Positions 35,411 through 46,685 of a stretch of DNA of 64,000 nucleotides are shown piece after piece. This DNA comes from Cryptomeria japonica (taxonomy: Eukaryota > Streptophyta > Pinopsida > Cupressales > Cupressaceae). How positions within the stretch are numbered: the first letter of the stretch is position 1; each line of letters begins with the position of its first letter. The position numbers were made by a program, and so were the translations under genes. The notes under the pieces were generated by a model. It had not been told where the DNA came from and did not search any database. It saw only the letters and a list, made by a program, of their open reading frames with translations. The stretch is taken from assembly GCF_030272615.1 (NCBI RefSeq), contig NC_081413.1:444503038-444567037 (forward strand). The letters run 5' to 3'.

Positions 35411-36580
35411 TGATTTTTCCTTTTGGTTGATTTCTTGAGGATTTTGAATTTTGTTGAGAAATTTTCAAGTGTGATGGATGATTTTCTGAAGTAATAAATG
35501 CAAGCACGGCACAAAAAGTACAACTATTTTGCCTAATCTAACAAAAAGTGTATGTTCTACGAGAATGTGTTCAAATCCCCAATGTTTTAACAGGTTTGGA
35601 TACAAGTAATACACTTCAGAAAGAATCTTTAGTCAAGGGTCATAAATAACATCATAGCCCACTAGTCTCGATACTCCGTCAGCTCAAACAGCCGTGTCAC
35701 CCCCTAGAGGGTGCCCGTTTTTTTGCCTTTTGCTAGAAATTAACTCAAAGTGAATTGCTTCACAGTTGAGTAGTTATCTTGGGAGATATATGGTGAGTAA
35801 TCTTGGGGGTGGATTCTTCCCCACCCTTGCACTATGATGTTATAAATGTCTGGTTACTGACTCAGTTCAAAGCTTCTAATTCTATGGTTTGTAATCAGGC
35901 TTCCCGTTCGACCATCAGTGATAAACTCCCTCAGGAGGCTTCCCAACCTTTAGAACAAAGGCTTTACGTATCTCAAGGATACTAGGGGAAGGCTAATCAC
36001 TGTGCGCAACCGTTGAAAAGGACTTTTGTCACTTTCCACATTTGATTATAGTGGGTTGGAATTCTTGGCGTCAAAATCATTCCCCACTTAGGTCATTCCC
36101 TTCACACCGGCCATAAATGGCTTTAAGAGTTGATTGCAACTCCTCGGGAAGGCAGGCCTGCTAAAGGTTTTAATGCTTGAATTACTGAAATCTGTAAGAG
36201 TGGTTTGGATTTTTGATCACCTAGTTAAGGGGAGAGCATATTCCTTCCACTTTCAAGACAAAGAAATCAATTGGGTTTATTTATCCTTTCAAATTAGTGA
36301 TTTGCTAAAACCTATGTGGAGATGTTGCTCCACAAAAACATGATGTTCATTTTACCTTAAAAGAAGGATTTTCTGATCTATGGAAAGGAAATGGTCAACA
36401 AAGCAAATTTTTGATTTTGCGAACAACAAAAGAAATCGTTTTTAAAATAAAATTCTCCACTCTACCTACAAGAAACTGTTAGAATCCTACAAGCAAAAGA
36501 AAAAAGAAAATGTTAGATGATCTAGGGGACTTTTACAAGTCTAAAATTTCAGTTCGGTTACAATAAAATTTTAGTCCTCT
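35411..36580. other. Gypsy leader between the two motif arrays; no gene seen
   Basis: Untranslated-type sequence with no coherent coding signal. Confidence 0.5.
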
Positions 36581-36584
36581 GTCT

Positions 36585-37015
36585 GCGATGTGCTACAGAA
36601 TGGACTGCACGCGCTACAATAAAAACTAAATGTGCTAAAATGATGTTCCTCTGCACTATACTGTTCCTTGGATGCGCTAATCTGTGTGCTGGAAGCGCTG
36701 TTTTGTCCCTTTGCTTTCTCCCGCGCTCAGGCCTGCAGGAAAATTTGAAATATGATGCGCTAACTTTTGAGTTTCACGCGCTGGATGATGGACTATAAGT
36801 GCTAAACTGTGAGCTGGATGTGCTAATATGTTAACTCGATGTGCTATTCTGTGTTTTGCCCGCGTTGAGAGCTACAGGAAAAATTGTAGAGGGTGTCATG
36901 CGCTAAAAAAAGGTTTTGACGCACTAAAGTATGGCTCTCACGTGCTAAACAGTAAGCGAGATGCACTAGACTGTTAACCAGATGCGCTATGGAATGTTTT
37001 CGATGCACCAATTCC
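36585..37015 (-). repeat. GCGCTAA-motif array 2 in the Gypsy leader
   Basis: About 15-18 copies of the same core (GATGCGCTAA, CACGCGCT, GATGTGCTA), more diverged than array 1 and again irregularly spaced. It lies just inside the primer-binding site. Confidence 0.75.
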
Positions 37016-37076
37016 TATTTCTTGCGGACCTGCAAAAGTCATTAATTTGAAAAACCGATTTGTTACATGGGTTTGA

Positions 37077-37098
37077 GCCCCATGGTGGGCACCAGAAA
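37077..37098 (-). promoter_or_regulatory. Primer-binding site of the Gypsy element
   Basis: In element sense, TTTC then TGGTGCCCACCATGGGGC directly follows the LTR end (TACA at 37099). A TGG start complementary to a tRNA CCA tail is expected. I cannot name the tRNA with certainty. Confidence 0.7.
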
Positions 37099-38572
37099 TG
37101 TATGCGGGAAAAGTGGGCTGATAGAATTTAATATGTGAAAATTTAGTTAAAAACTAGTCCACACACACACATAGGACTTCTTGATGCAAGCTATGGAGTA
37201 ATAACGTATTACTCAGCTTCCCAAGGAGGGTCCCATGGTTCTCTATCTCACAATGTCCCTCAAACCAATGTTTTTGGTCTCAGATCACTGAGCAAAATGG
37301 TTTAGGGATGGCAAATGCAAGAACGAGGGATGCTTTGATAATTTTTAGTATGAGATGTATTCTAAGCTATGTATGATTTCAAAATGCAATAAACTAGATG
37401 ATAAGATGACGAGATTAGTATGAATACTATCCTAACATGATATATTTAATCTATGATTGAACTAAAATGATAAAGAAATTATTCTAAACATGCATATTTA
37501 GTCTACTTCCTAATTTAAAAGAGGCTAAATGATGAGCATATATGAAATAAGAAAGCTTGAATGTATTTGAGCATAAGTGTAATACTTCAAATTTGAAAGA
37601 TGATTGTTTAAAATGGAGGAATGAGAGCTCTATTTATAGCAAAAACAGGGCAATGGATGGTCAGGATTGAAAGATTCAATCAATGGTTGAGTTTGAAAGT
37701 TGGGGATCCATGTGCACAATTTGCACCAATGAAATGGTGACAAGTGTCAACATAGGGTTGGGTTGAGAGAAGGGGTTGGAGGCATTAAAGGCCTGAGAAG
37801 ACCTCATGGTTATCTAGAGGGTAAGGGTCAAGCCTAAATTAGGATTACCCAATGGATTAAGAGTTAATCCAAGGATAAACCTTTGTGCAAATGATTAAGA
37901 GATAATCATGGTCAAAGCATTAAAGGCCTGATGAGACCTTTGGGTTGGGTGAAGGTTGAGTTAAAACAAATGTTTTAACCATGTGGGAGGGTTTGAGTTA
38001 ACCATTAATGGTTATTGGAGACTTTGGGGATTAAGTGGTTGAAGGTTGAAAGCCTTCAATGGTTATCAAAGACTTTGAGCCATTTAGTGGTTGAAGACTT
38101 GAAGCCTTTAATGGTTATCAAAGACTTTGAGGTTTTGAGAAGTGACTTCCCTTTGCTTAGGGATGTGACAAAGTTTAGAGTAGGGGTTAGGTTAATTAGA
38201 AGCGATTAGAAGATTCTAGAAGGGATTAGGAATATGTTTAGGATTTTGCAAGTGGATGGAGGGATAATAGGATTTAATTGAAATAATTTAATTCAATTTG
38301 GTTGCCATTTGGGGAAATTAAATAAATTAGATTTATTCAATTTAGGATAACTATTTAATTAAATTTTGAATTTAATTAAAAGTGGATAGGGGGGATTTAA
38401 TTGAATAAAATGATTTATTCATTAAATGGTATAGTGAATTTATTTTTATAAATGAGTAATTTATTTAATTAAATAGAGGAATGTGGATAATTTAATTGAA
38501 TTGGATTTAATCAAATAGAGAAATGAACATAAAATATTGATTTAGGAATATGGTCATTTTTATACGTCTATA
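37099..38572 (-). repeat. 5' LTR (LTR-C) of the Gypsy element, 1474 bp
   Basis: Same LTR as the solo copy 18057-19575, with a contracted AT-rich repeat near 38430-38460. Followed by GTAAA (38573-38577). Confidence 0.9.
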
Positions 38573-39662
38573 GTAAAACCTCATTTCATATTGTTGCTGG
38601 TTATCATAACATATCAAAGTGGATTAAGTAGTTTAACAAATCAACCATAGTAAAAATAACCACAAAAACCTTCACCACTTGACACAATATTTTGGATGTG
38701 GAAACCCAAATGAGAAAAACCATGGTGGGGATGAATACCCACAAGTATTCTAAACTCTTTTTAAGTTTTCCTTGTTAGGAGCGAAGCCTGTTAAAGCTTT
38801 ACAAAAAGTCCTATTAAGAATAGATCCTGTTAGGGACCACCTGGTTAAGGGATTTACTATAATTCCCTATTAGAAGCAATACCCTATGAGGAGTAACCTC
38901 AGTAGAGGATTTGAAATCTAAACTAATGGACCACTTGGTTAAAGGATTTGAATAAAACTAAGCTTATTAGAGCTTACCAGGTTAGGGATTTCATGCAGAG
39001 CATGTATCACAAACCATAAAACCTTCATTCAAGGGTAGACTTTAAACTTGAATCAAGAGGCATATAAAAAGATACAACATTCCTATCAACTCCAAATCAA
39101 TTTCAAAGGTTATATTACATCTCTACGGACCTTCAATAAATATTTAAAATCATAACATTCACCATAACATGAGAGAACAAATTCTTATTTGCCATGGAAT
39201 ACCCTAGTTCAGGGTTTCATCCCTCAAAAAGTGTTTTCACCCAAATAATCACAAAATATTCAATTCTTAACCAATTCAAGTAAGACAAAAATCACTAGAA
39301 AGAAGATTCAGATACCTTTACAAAATATATATCCTTTCTTCTTTATGCTCCCTCATGTGACCCCACCAAATGCTACAACCGGACTGCTATTGCCTTCACC
39401 AATCTGCCTTTCACCATGAACTGTAACAAACAGTCATCAATAACATTTTACATATTTCTCATAAAGAAAATCACTTCAGTAATAATTTATATTACCAAGT
39501 TAAACAAGTTCTCTCCAAATTTCAGCCAGATCTAATGGTTAAATCAAAAGGTATGATCATTTTCCCAAAAACGGGTAACCCTTGGCAGGGTTTTGATAAT
39601 TATTGAAAAACAAACATATCTTGCTAAATACTCCACAAAATTGCACAAGAAAGGATTCATCT

Positions 39663-41625
39663 GAAATATAATCTTTTAAGTGTAGGTCAGATGGTGGATA
39701 TAGGATTTCATTTACAATTCAAGGATGGAAAATGTAAGATCATCAATAGGTCTGGATTGGAGATTTCTTACAGAACACAGACCAATGGAAATATCTTTCA
39801 TTTGAACTTTGGTGAGAAGGCTTTCTTGATTGCTCAGATTGACAAAAGTTAGTTATGGCATAAGAGGATGTGTCATGTAAATTTTGATTGCATAGTAAAG
39901 ATCAGTTCAATATCGACTATCAGAGATTTTCCCAAGATTGTTAAACCTCACAATTCGGTATGTAGAGAATGTCAAATGGGTAAGCAAGTTTGAACTTCTT
40001 TCATAAGTATACATGATAAATCTAATGAAATTTTTGATCTTATTCATGTTGATTTGTGTGGACCAGCAAGGACTAAAATCTTTCAAGGTGATAGATATTT
40101 TATGTTACTTATTGATGACTATTCTAGAATGATGTGGGTAGCATTTTTTAAAGAGAAATTTGAAGCTTTTGAGAAATTCAAAATATTTGAAGCTATGGTT
40201 GAGACTAAGAGAGGACTGAAGATAAAATGCTTGAGATTAAATCATTGCGGTGAATTTACATCTGGTGATTTCAACAACATTCTGCACCTAGGACTCCACA
40301 ACATAATAGATTAGTGGAAATGAAGAACATAACAATATTGGATGCAACAAGGACAATGATGAAAGAAGATAGATTACCTGACATCTATTGGAGGGAATTT
40401 ATCAATACAATGGTATATAATTTCAATAGAGTACATATTAAAGGTGATACCGATAAGACTCCTTATGAATTATGTTTGGTCATACTCACACTCTCATATA
40501 TTTCAGAATTTTTGGAAGCAAATGTTACATTAGAAGAGATGATGCATTAGGAAAGTTTGATCCTAGAAGTGATGAAGGAATATATTTGGGTTATTCTACT
40601 AAGAGAAAAGCATATAGATGTTATAACAAAATATTGAATAGGATAATGGAAAGCATAAATGTCCAAGTGGATGAGCATGGTGGTAATCAGATTAGATCAT
40701 TTGATTATGGACCGGAAGCTGAATTTATCAGAACTAAATCGATAATGCAAGAATCAGTTCTGAATAGTGAACCAGTGACATCGGTAGCATTAGAAAATTC
40801 GATAGTGATAGATGAATAGCAGAATGAGTTAGAAAATAAAGAAAATTCAAAGACTCCAAGTATGTAAAACTAAATCATTCTAAATATCAAATCATTGGAG
40901 ATAAAAGGAAAGTTGTGATGGATAGGAGAAGATTAGCTGTAGAAGAGGTATGTTTAATTTCTCTAATTAAATGGGAATTATTTATTGAAGCAAGTAAGGA
41001 TGAAAACTGGATAAAGGAAATTGAAGAGGAACTACATCAAATCTTTTGGGATTATGGTAAGGTGTGCGCCCTTGGTTTCCTTGTGTTGTGCATTGCAGCG
41101 CTTGGGTTTGTGTCATGGCTTAACTGCCTCCTATGGATTATGTTGGTTTCACAGCTTAGTTAGAAATAATCATGTACTTCATTATCTACAACTGAAGTAG
41201 AATATGTTACAACTGCTACCAACTGCACTCATATTTTATGGATGAAATAAATTTTAAAAGATATAAGGGTAAGTTATGATGAGCCTATTGTTATTCACTA
41301 TGATAATACTGCTACTATTTATATGTCAAAGAATCCGGTATTTCATTCCAAATCAAAACACATTTCTAGAAGGTATAATTTCTTGAAGGAAAAGGTGGAA
41401 GCAAAGGAAGTTAGATTGGTTTATGTGCCTACTAAGGAACAAATTGTAGATATTCTAACAAAACCATTACCTAAAGAAACTTTTGAATATCTCAGATATT
41501 ATTTGGGGGTTACAACCCTCCGGAAGAGACTTAGGGATGAAGGGATACATCAATCTGGTGAGCTTATCAGATATACTTTTCTTATCCGTTTTAATGAAGA
41601 TGGTGCTACTACTCAGGGGGAGTAG
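39663..41625 (+). pseudogene. E2 integrase to RNase H, copy 2
   Basis: Same content as 20666-22629, including the shared loss of reverse transcriptase, the CLRLNHCGEF change and the about 35-bp integrase deletion. It has its own extra one-base deletion near 40470 (ORFs 40314-40550 and 40472-40819 overlap in different frames). It keeps VEEVCLISLIK near 40935, where copy 1 has a stop. The two copies have therefore decayed separately since duplication. Confidence 0.85.
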
Positions 41626-41832
41626 TCATATATTTGGTTTAGTACTCTTGGTTTAGTACTTATCATTTGTCATTGATGTCAAAGGGGGAGAAGGTACTCA
41701 TGTGAAAAACTGTTAGATCTTTTGATGGTGTTTATTTCAGATCAATCTTTTCTCTTTTGGAGATTGTTTGCATTCCTTAGCACTTGGATGTTTTTCACAT
41801 TCAGTGTTACCATCAATGCCAAAGGGGGAGAT

Positions 41833-43058
41833 TTTTGGCAATATACTATATTTGGTTAAGTGTTGTCATTGATGTCAAAACTGTATCCCAGCTGGAGACT
41901 ATCTTGATTGGATCTATCCCGGTTAGTCTTGGTGATTTTCTTGGTTTCAACTATGATTGTGATCCGATATGATGAGATCTCTGGAATTGGTCTTGGATGC
42001 TTATTTTGGATGGTTTCTTGCTTTCTATATTCTTTTGGTTCATGATTTGGTGCTTTGGTTGTTATCACTTTTGGTATTTTTCTTTACTGGCTTGCCTCTA
42101 GCTATCCTAGTTAGCTTTACCAATATGCATTATTTGGTGACTTGGTCAATGGATTTTGGGTCTGGCTTATGGAATCGGTTTATTTCATGGTGAAGGTTTT
42201 TTCTTGATTGTATCTGGAGTATTTGGTGACTTTGCATTAGATGGCATGTTGTTGTGATGGTCCCATTTGGATCGGGTTAAATGTATTGTTACTTCACTTA
42301 GGGTTTCTACTAGTTGGTGAAGTGTGTTGAATTTTGGTCTTAGTAGAATCTCTGATGGATATAATTATTTGAATACCTAATTTAGGTCCATGGTATGTAA
42401 TGTAAATCATAATATTGGTCTGATGGTATCGTGTGATGTAATTTTTGTAATTATGGGTTTATGGGTTTAGGGTTTAGCTGACATTGTCAATAAGGTTGAT
42501 GATTTATATTTATAAGTGACTTATTCATGTAACTTGGATATTGATGGGATGGATGGTTATATTTGCATTATCAGAGGAAGGATTATGTGTGAATAAAGTC
42601 ATATCATTCAAGTGAAGGTTGGAAAGGTTTTGTATTGTAGAGCAGACATCAATGCTTAACCAGAATTATATCAAGCATTAGTAGATGTTACTTTCATAGT
42701 TCATTTCTTTCTGGATTGTAGTCCGATGTTTATGTAAGTTAGTGAGACTTCCCTTTGTGATGAGCAGTGCACTGTAGGCTATTTTCCTTTTTGCAAGTGT
42801 AGACCCCATTGCAATTATTGATAATACTACTACAAAGTATTCATCTGATTGTGGGTAGGGTTTCCCACCATTTTTTTTTTACTTTCTGGGTTTTCCACAT
42901 CAAAATATTGGTGTTATGTGTGTTTTTCTTTCATGATATATCTTTCTTTGTGTTGTACTCTGGTATAAGGTTTATAGTTGAATTAATTGATGTACTTGTG
43001 AGTAAACTGATTCACCCCCCCCCTCTTAGTTTACTATTGGTATCAGATCATTCCAACA
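41833..43058 (+). repeat. 3' LTR of E2 (LTR-A, 1226 bp, complete)
   Basis: Preceded by AAAGGGGGAGAT and ending TCATTCCAACA. It includes a long C tract (about 43012-43023) near the end. Followed by CTCGT, close to the CTTGT before the 5' LTR. Confidence 0.9.
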
Positions 43059-43435
43059 CTCGTTACTCCAAGGTGTTCCTAGTGAAGTTACTGAGCACTC
43101 GACAAAATGTGTTTTTTGTTCTGGCCGAGTCCCGAGTCATAAAGAATAAAACTGAATATTTGACCTTCGGTGGGTCCCTCTTTTCGAGTTGCTCGAGCTC
43201 CATGTTTTGGGGTTGTGAGTGTGTGGGACCACTCAGGATCATTCCAACACTTGTTACTCCAAGGTGTTCCTTGTGAAGTTACTTAGAACTTGTAAAAATG
43301 TGTTTTTTATTTTGGCCGAGTACCGAGTCATAAAGAAGAAAACTGAATATTTGACCTTCGGTGGTTCCCTCTTTCCGAGTTGCTCGAGCTCCATGTTTTG
43401 TGGTTGTGAGTGTGTGGGACCACTCGAGACTCAGT
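43059..43435 (+). repeat. 191-bp tandem repeat, two copies, including the end of LTR-A
   Basis: Copy 1 begins CTCGTTACTCCAAGG (43059), copy 2 CTTGTTACTCCAAGG (43250). The sequence GATCATTCCAACA, which is the LTR-A terminus, precedes both, so the unit took in the last 13 or so bases of the LTR. Overlapping ORFs here are by-products. Confidence 0.85.
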
Positions 43436-45479
43436 GTGAATGTCCATTCCACTTCAATGAGTCCTGAGAAAATGAGAAGACATGTACTATTTATTGAATA
43501 GAGATCTAGCTAGCATCTCGGAACTTGGTGAGATGCCCAAGTTAGTTTCACTAAGACCCAAGTAAAGAAAGTAATTGGGTCATGTGCTGATTGTGGGAAA
43601 TATGAGTTGTCAGCTCAAATGACAAGATATTTAGAATATCTTAAGTGAGACCCAAGTTGTGTTTAAATTGGTGAGGTGGGTGATTCACCGGTTAGCAGGC
43701 CTATCATATGAATATATCATAACCATTAATATGGTCTAGGGTTAGTTGAACATGCCAAAATATCAGTGTATGAGTTTTATACACAAAAAAGATGCCAAGG
43801 CATGAACGATGTGCATAATGGTTCATGCGTTTGAAGGAATAAAATCATGAAAGGTCAATTTTAATGATCATGATCATATGCATGAAGCCAAACCTACAAT
43901 AATTAGTATACATTGGAGCTTGAAAGGATGGTAGGGATGTTCTTAAATATAGATCAGTGTAAGGATGGATAAGTCATTGATTCATATGACTAACTCAACC
44001 GAACATTAAAATTCAAAGATTTTTAAAACAATGCCAAAGCCTTGTGAGAAATGGACCATGTCGCAAAAGATGTATTGAGGTCCTGAAAGAAAATCTGTGA
44101 GAAATCTATCATACAAAAAAAGGGGGCTTGAAAATGCACCAAACTACTAGAGAGGAACATGATGATTAATGTACATATTCAATACTATTTTACAGTTCAA
44201 AGCATTTGACTAGATTTCCTTTGGAGGAAATTTTTTCCCTTTGGATGTAGAAGTGTAGGGAGACAATAGGTGATACAAACACTGAGGAATTCGGTTGGTA
44301 GCCCCACAAACCCAAACTCTCAAATTTTTCTCCTACCGGGATAAGTAGCGGAAGCCACTCAAGCTAATATCTTCCACATGTATAACCACCCATGCTCGGT
44401 GGTAATGTTGTTGGTGTGGTGGTAGGCTCCTATATATGTTCTCTTATTTGGGCATGATGGCTACCACACATGGCCATCTAGATGATTATAATCAGGACAA
44501 AATAGAGGTGACCGGATCCATTCGGTAACTTTTACAGGAAAGGCTAACTAAAAGAATAAGTTGGGCACATGTAAAGTTCTTGAGACTTGTCTCATTCCTT
44601 ACCATTATATAAGAAATATCAAAGATATTTTAGGGGTTCCAAATTTTCTCATTTTATGGGTAGGTAGAATAGGGTCTTGTATAGTCTAGTGCTTAAACAA
44701 TTTCCTTAAGGAACGAATGTAAAAATTTCTTTGTAATTTTAGTTAGTTCATGAGAAAACTATCAAATTTTTATAGAAAATGTCTCCATTTGTATCTTCAA
44801 ATTTCATATAAATCAAAATATTTAGGATGTTTAGTTTTTTCTTGACATTTTTCTATCAATGTGTGATTGTGTGTGTGGGTTTCTTTCAAGGAGGGAATTA
44901 AAATTTATATGCAAATTATGGTGAATTTGGAGATATATCATGGATCAACAAGAATGGTTTATGTAATAGAAAAGGGAGTTGCATTAATTTAAGGCATTAG
45001 TGTTTGAAAGGCCCACTAACCTGAAGTAATTTACTATTTGTGTTTGCATTTGTGATCTAGGAATTGACACTATGCCCATAGATAGGCACTGGTCTACTAT
45101 CTTTAAGAACTTATTTTGGAAACATTTCAAGTCCAATTCATCCTTCTTTCATTTCATGTTATTTTTTAAAATTTATTCATAAGTTATTTGTTCTCACCTA
45201 TTTACAAATCATGTGGGATACTATATCTAATAACAATCCATCTTCATTAGGCCTATAGGTAGTTGTTTTTAAGAGGTTATTGTCAGATGCAAGCACAAAA
45301 ATAGGAATACCCTCCTGAGTATGATTGAGCTTAAAGTGAAGAAGGCTATGAAAGCCTTGTCATGTTGCATTTTCTTGTCCTTAGTCTATTGACAGTGCAA
45401 ATTGAATGTTCTAGGTCTCTAATCCCATAGCCTAGAATTTTATTTATCCTTAGGACTGAGGCTTGCAAGAAATATCACC
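43436..45479. other. Non-coding region; no gene seen
   Basis: AT-rich with no coding, RNA-gene or LTR signal that I can support. It has short inverted repeats such as GACCCAA...TTGGGTC (about 43555-43580). Confidence 0.5.
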
Positions 45480-46570
45480 AACACAATGCACCCCTCCATA
45501 TTGAATCCTTTCTCTATAAGAACCACATTAAATGAGTCTTGATAGATGGAGGAGAAAGTCTAAAAATTTGTACATTGAAAATAAACTTACAATCGGGATA
45601 CTCTGAACAAACTGTGGAATCAAGAAATAAGATCAACATCAAAGCATATGATTATGAAGAACACTCATCCAAAGAAACAATCACCCTACCTTTGAGAGTT
45701 GGGCCAATAAAAAAGGATGTGGATTTCCAAGTCCTTGATTTATATCTCACATACAATATACTTTTGGGACATCCATGGATACATGAAATGATGGCAGTAT
45801 CATCAACATATCATCAATGTATCCCTGACAACGAAATTGAAGTGACATTCAAAGGTTATCCAAACCCATCCATATAGTGCAACAACATGCAACCTAGACG
45901 TGAGATAATATTCCCAATTAATAGAGAAGCAACTCCATCTTCAACAAATGTTGATCCAAAATCGTTGAAAGCTTATACATCAAAATCAAGAGAGCTCAAA
46001 GGAAAATACAAGGACGAAGGCATGGGAGAGTATAGCTTGGATCAAACCATGTACTTAAGATAATTAATGGATTCTCCTAAGGATTATGGACAACCACATC
46101 CCCCCAAGAAAGTATCCACAATCATAATAAAATGGGATCCCACTACATTCAAGAAATGGGGTGAGATGGAAGAGGAAGACCTCTACAAAATTCTTTATAA
46201 GGAACCTGAAGAAGAATTTAAATAAGACCACATCACTATAGCATGTGAGAATTATGTAAAAGGCTTTAAGTTCTTACAAAAGATGGGATATGATGGATAA
46301 ATCCCTATTCGGCTACAAAACAAAGGTATAGTTGAGCCATTGTAACCAGAGCTAATACCAAAGAAGAAACACACCAAAGGACTTGGATTTGCACAATTGA
46401 AGTTACATGGTCCTAATTCCCAAACAACATTAAAAATCATTGGTTATATGTCCACTAATGAGAAAAAATAAGAAAAAAACTATTCCACAAATTCTAATGA
46501 ATAGGAATGGGGTTTAGACAAGTCATCTAGTGACTACAAGCTTGTGGAAACATTCAAAGAACCAGGCGAA
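45480..46570 (+). pseudogene. Relic of a second Tat Gypsy element: protease and G-patch
   Basis: The plus strand reads HIESFLYKNHIK, stop, VLIDGGESLKIC, KAYDYEEHSSKETITLPL and YNILLGHPWIHEM, the same order as the protease at 31341-32069. It then has GMGEYSLDQ, a broken G-patch (FLQKMGYDG-stop-IPI) and KGLGF. Many stops. It is diverged from the larger Gypsy element and in the opposite orientation, so it is a separate, older insertion. Confidence 0.8.
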
Positions 46571-46574
46571 CTAT

Positions 46575-46685
46575 TCAACCTCAGTAAAATGCTCTGAACT
46601 CTTGAACCTCAGTATGCTATAAGAGTATTAGCAATACAAGAACTTAGATCTATTTAAAAGGATAAGGTGATTGATGATTCATTGA
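46575..46685 (+). pseudogene. Copia gag fragment cut by the E4 LTR
   Basis: Encodes LEPQYAIRVLAIQELRSI, stop, KDKVIDDSLM, matching the gag block around VLRTLLPVYAIRV in E5. It stops exactly where the E4 LTR begins (46686). Only about 37 codons. Confidence 0.65.

Larger units (their letters stand above)
23769..38572 (-). mobile_element. Tat/Ogre-lineage Ty3/Gypsy retrotransposon, 3' end truncated
   Basis: Minus-strand order: 5' LTR-C (38572-37099), PBS (37098-37077), long leader, ORF1, Gag, protease, G-patch, reverse transcriptase, RNase H, second RNase H, integrase, spacer, antisense mobile-domain ORF. The 3' LTR is missing because 23769 is a duplication junction. Its target duplication GTAAA remains on the right (38573-38577). 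A second archaeal-type RNase H, an ORF upstream of gag and an antisense ORF after pol are known traits of Tat/Ogre elements. Confidence 0.9.
37099..42764 (+). repeat. Tandem duplication, copy 2 (5.7 kb)
   Basis: Second copy of 18057-23768 with the same order of LTR-C, LTR-B (38573-38987), inverted repeat Y half (38988-39662), E2 integrase to RNase H, and LTR-A. Unlike copy 1, it continues past 42764 into the complete end of LTR-A. Confidence 0.9.
6714..43058 (+). mobile_element. Element E2: Ty1/Copia retrotransposon (LTR-A family) expanded to 36 kb by nested insertions and duplication
   Basis: The 5' LTR (6714-7927) and the complete 3' LTR (41833-43058) are the same family. CTTGT precedes the first and CTCGT follows the last; a second copy of the right flank at 43250 has exact CTTGT. 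Its own coding parts are gag/protease (7983-9253), a pre-integrase piece inverted at 11795-11903, and integrase to RNase H at 20666-22629 and again at 39663-41625. Everything else between the LTRs is inserted or duplicated material: E5, the Tat Gypsy element and a 1.2-kb repeat. The reverse transcriptase has been lost, so the element is dead. Confidence 0.75.

Noticed and set aside
34871-37015. CRISPR-like array
   Set aside because: Motif copies are short (about 9 bases), degenerate and irregularly spaced, inside a plant retrotransposon leader; no CRISPR features.
42809-43467. ORFs of 155 and 82 codons
   Set aside because: They span the LTR-A end and the 191-bp tandem repeat; the similarity between them is just the repeat.
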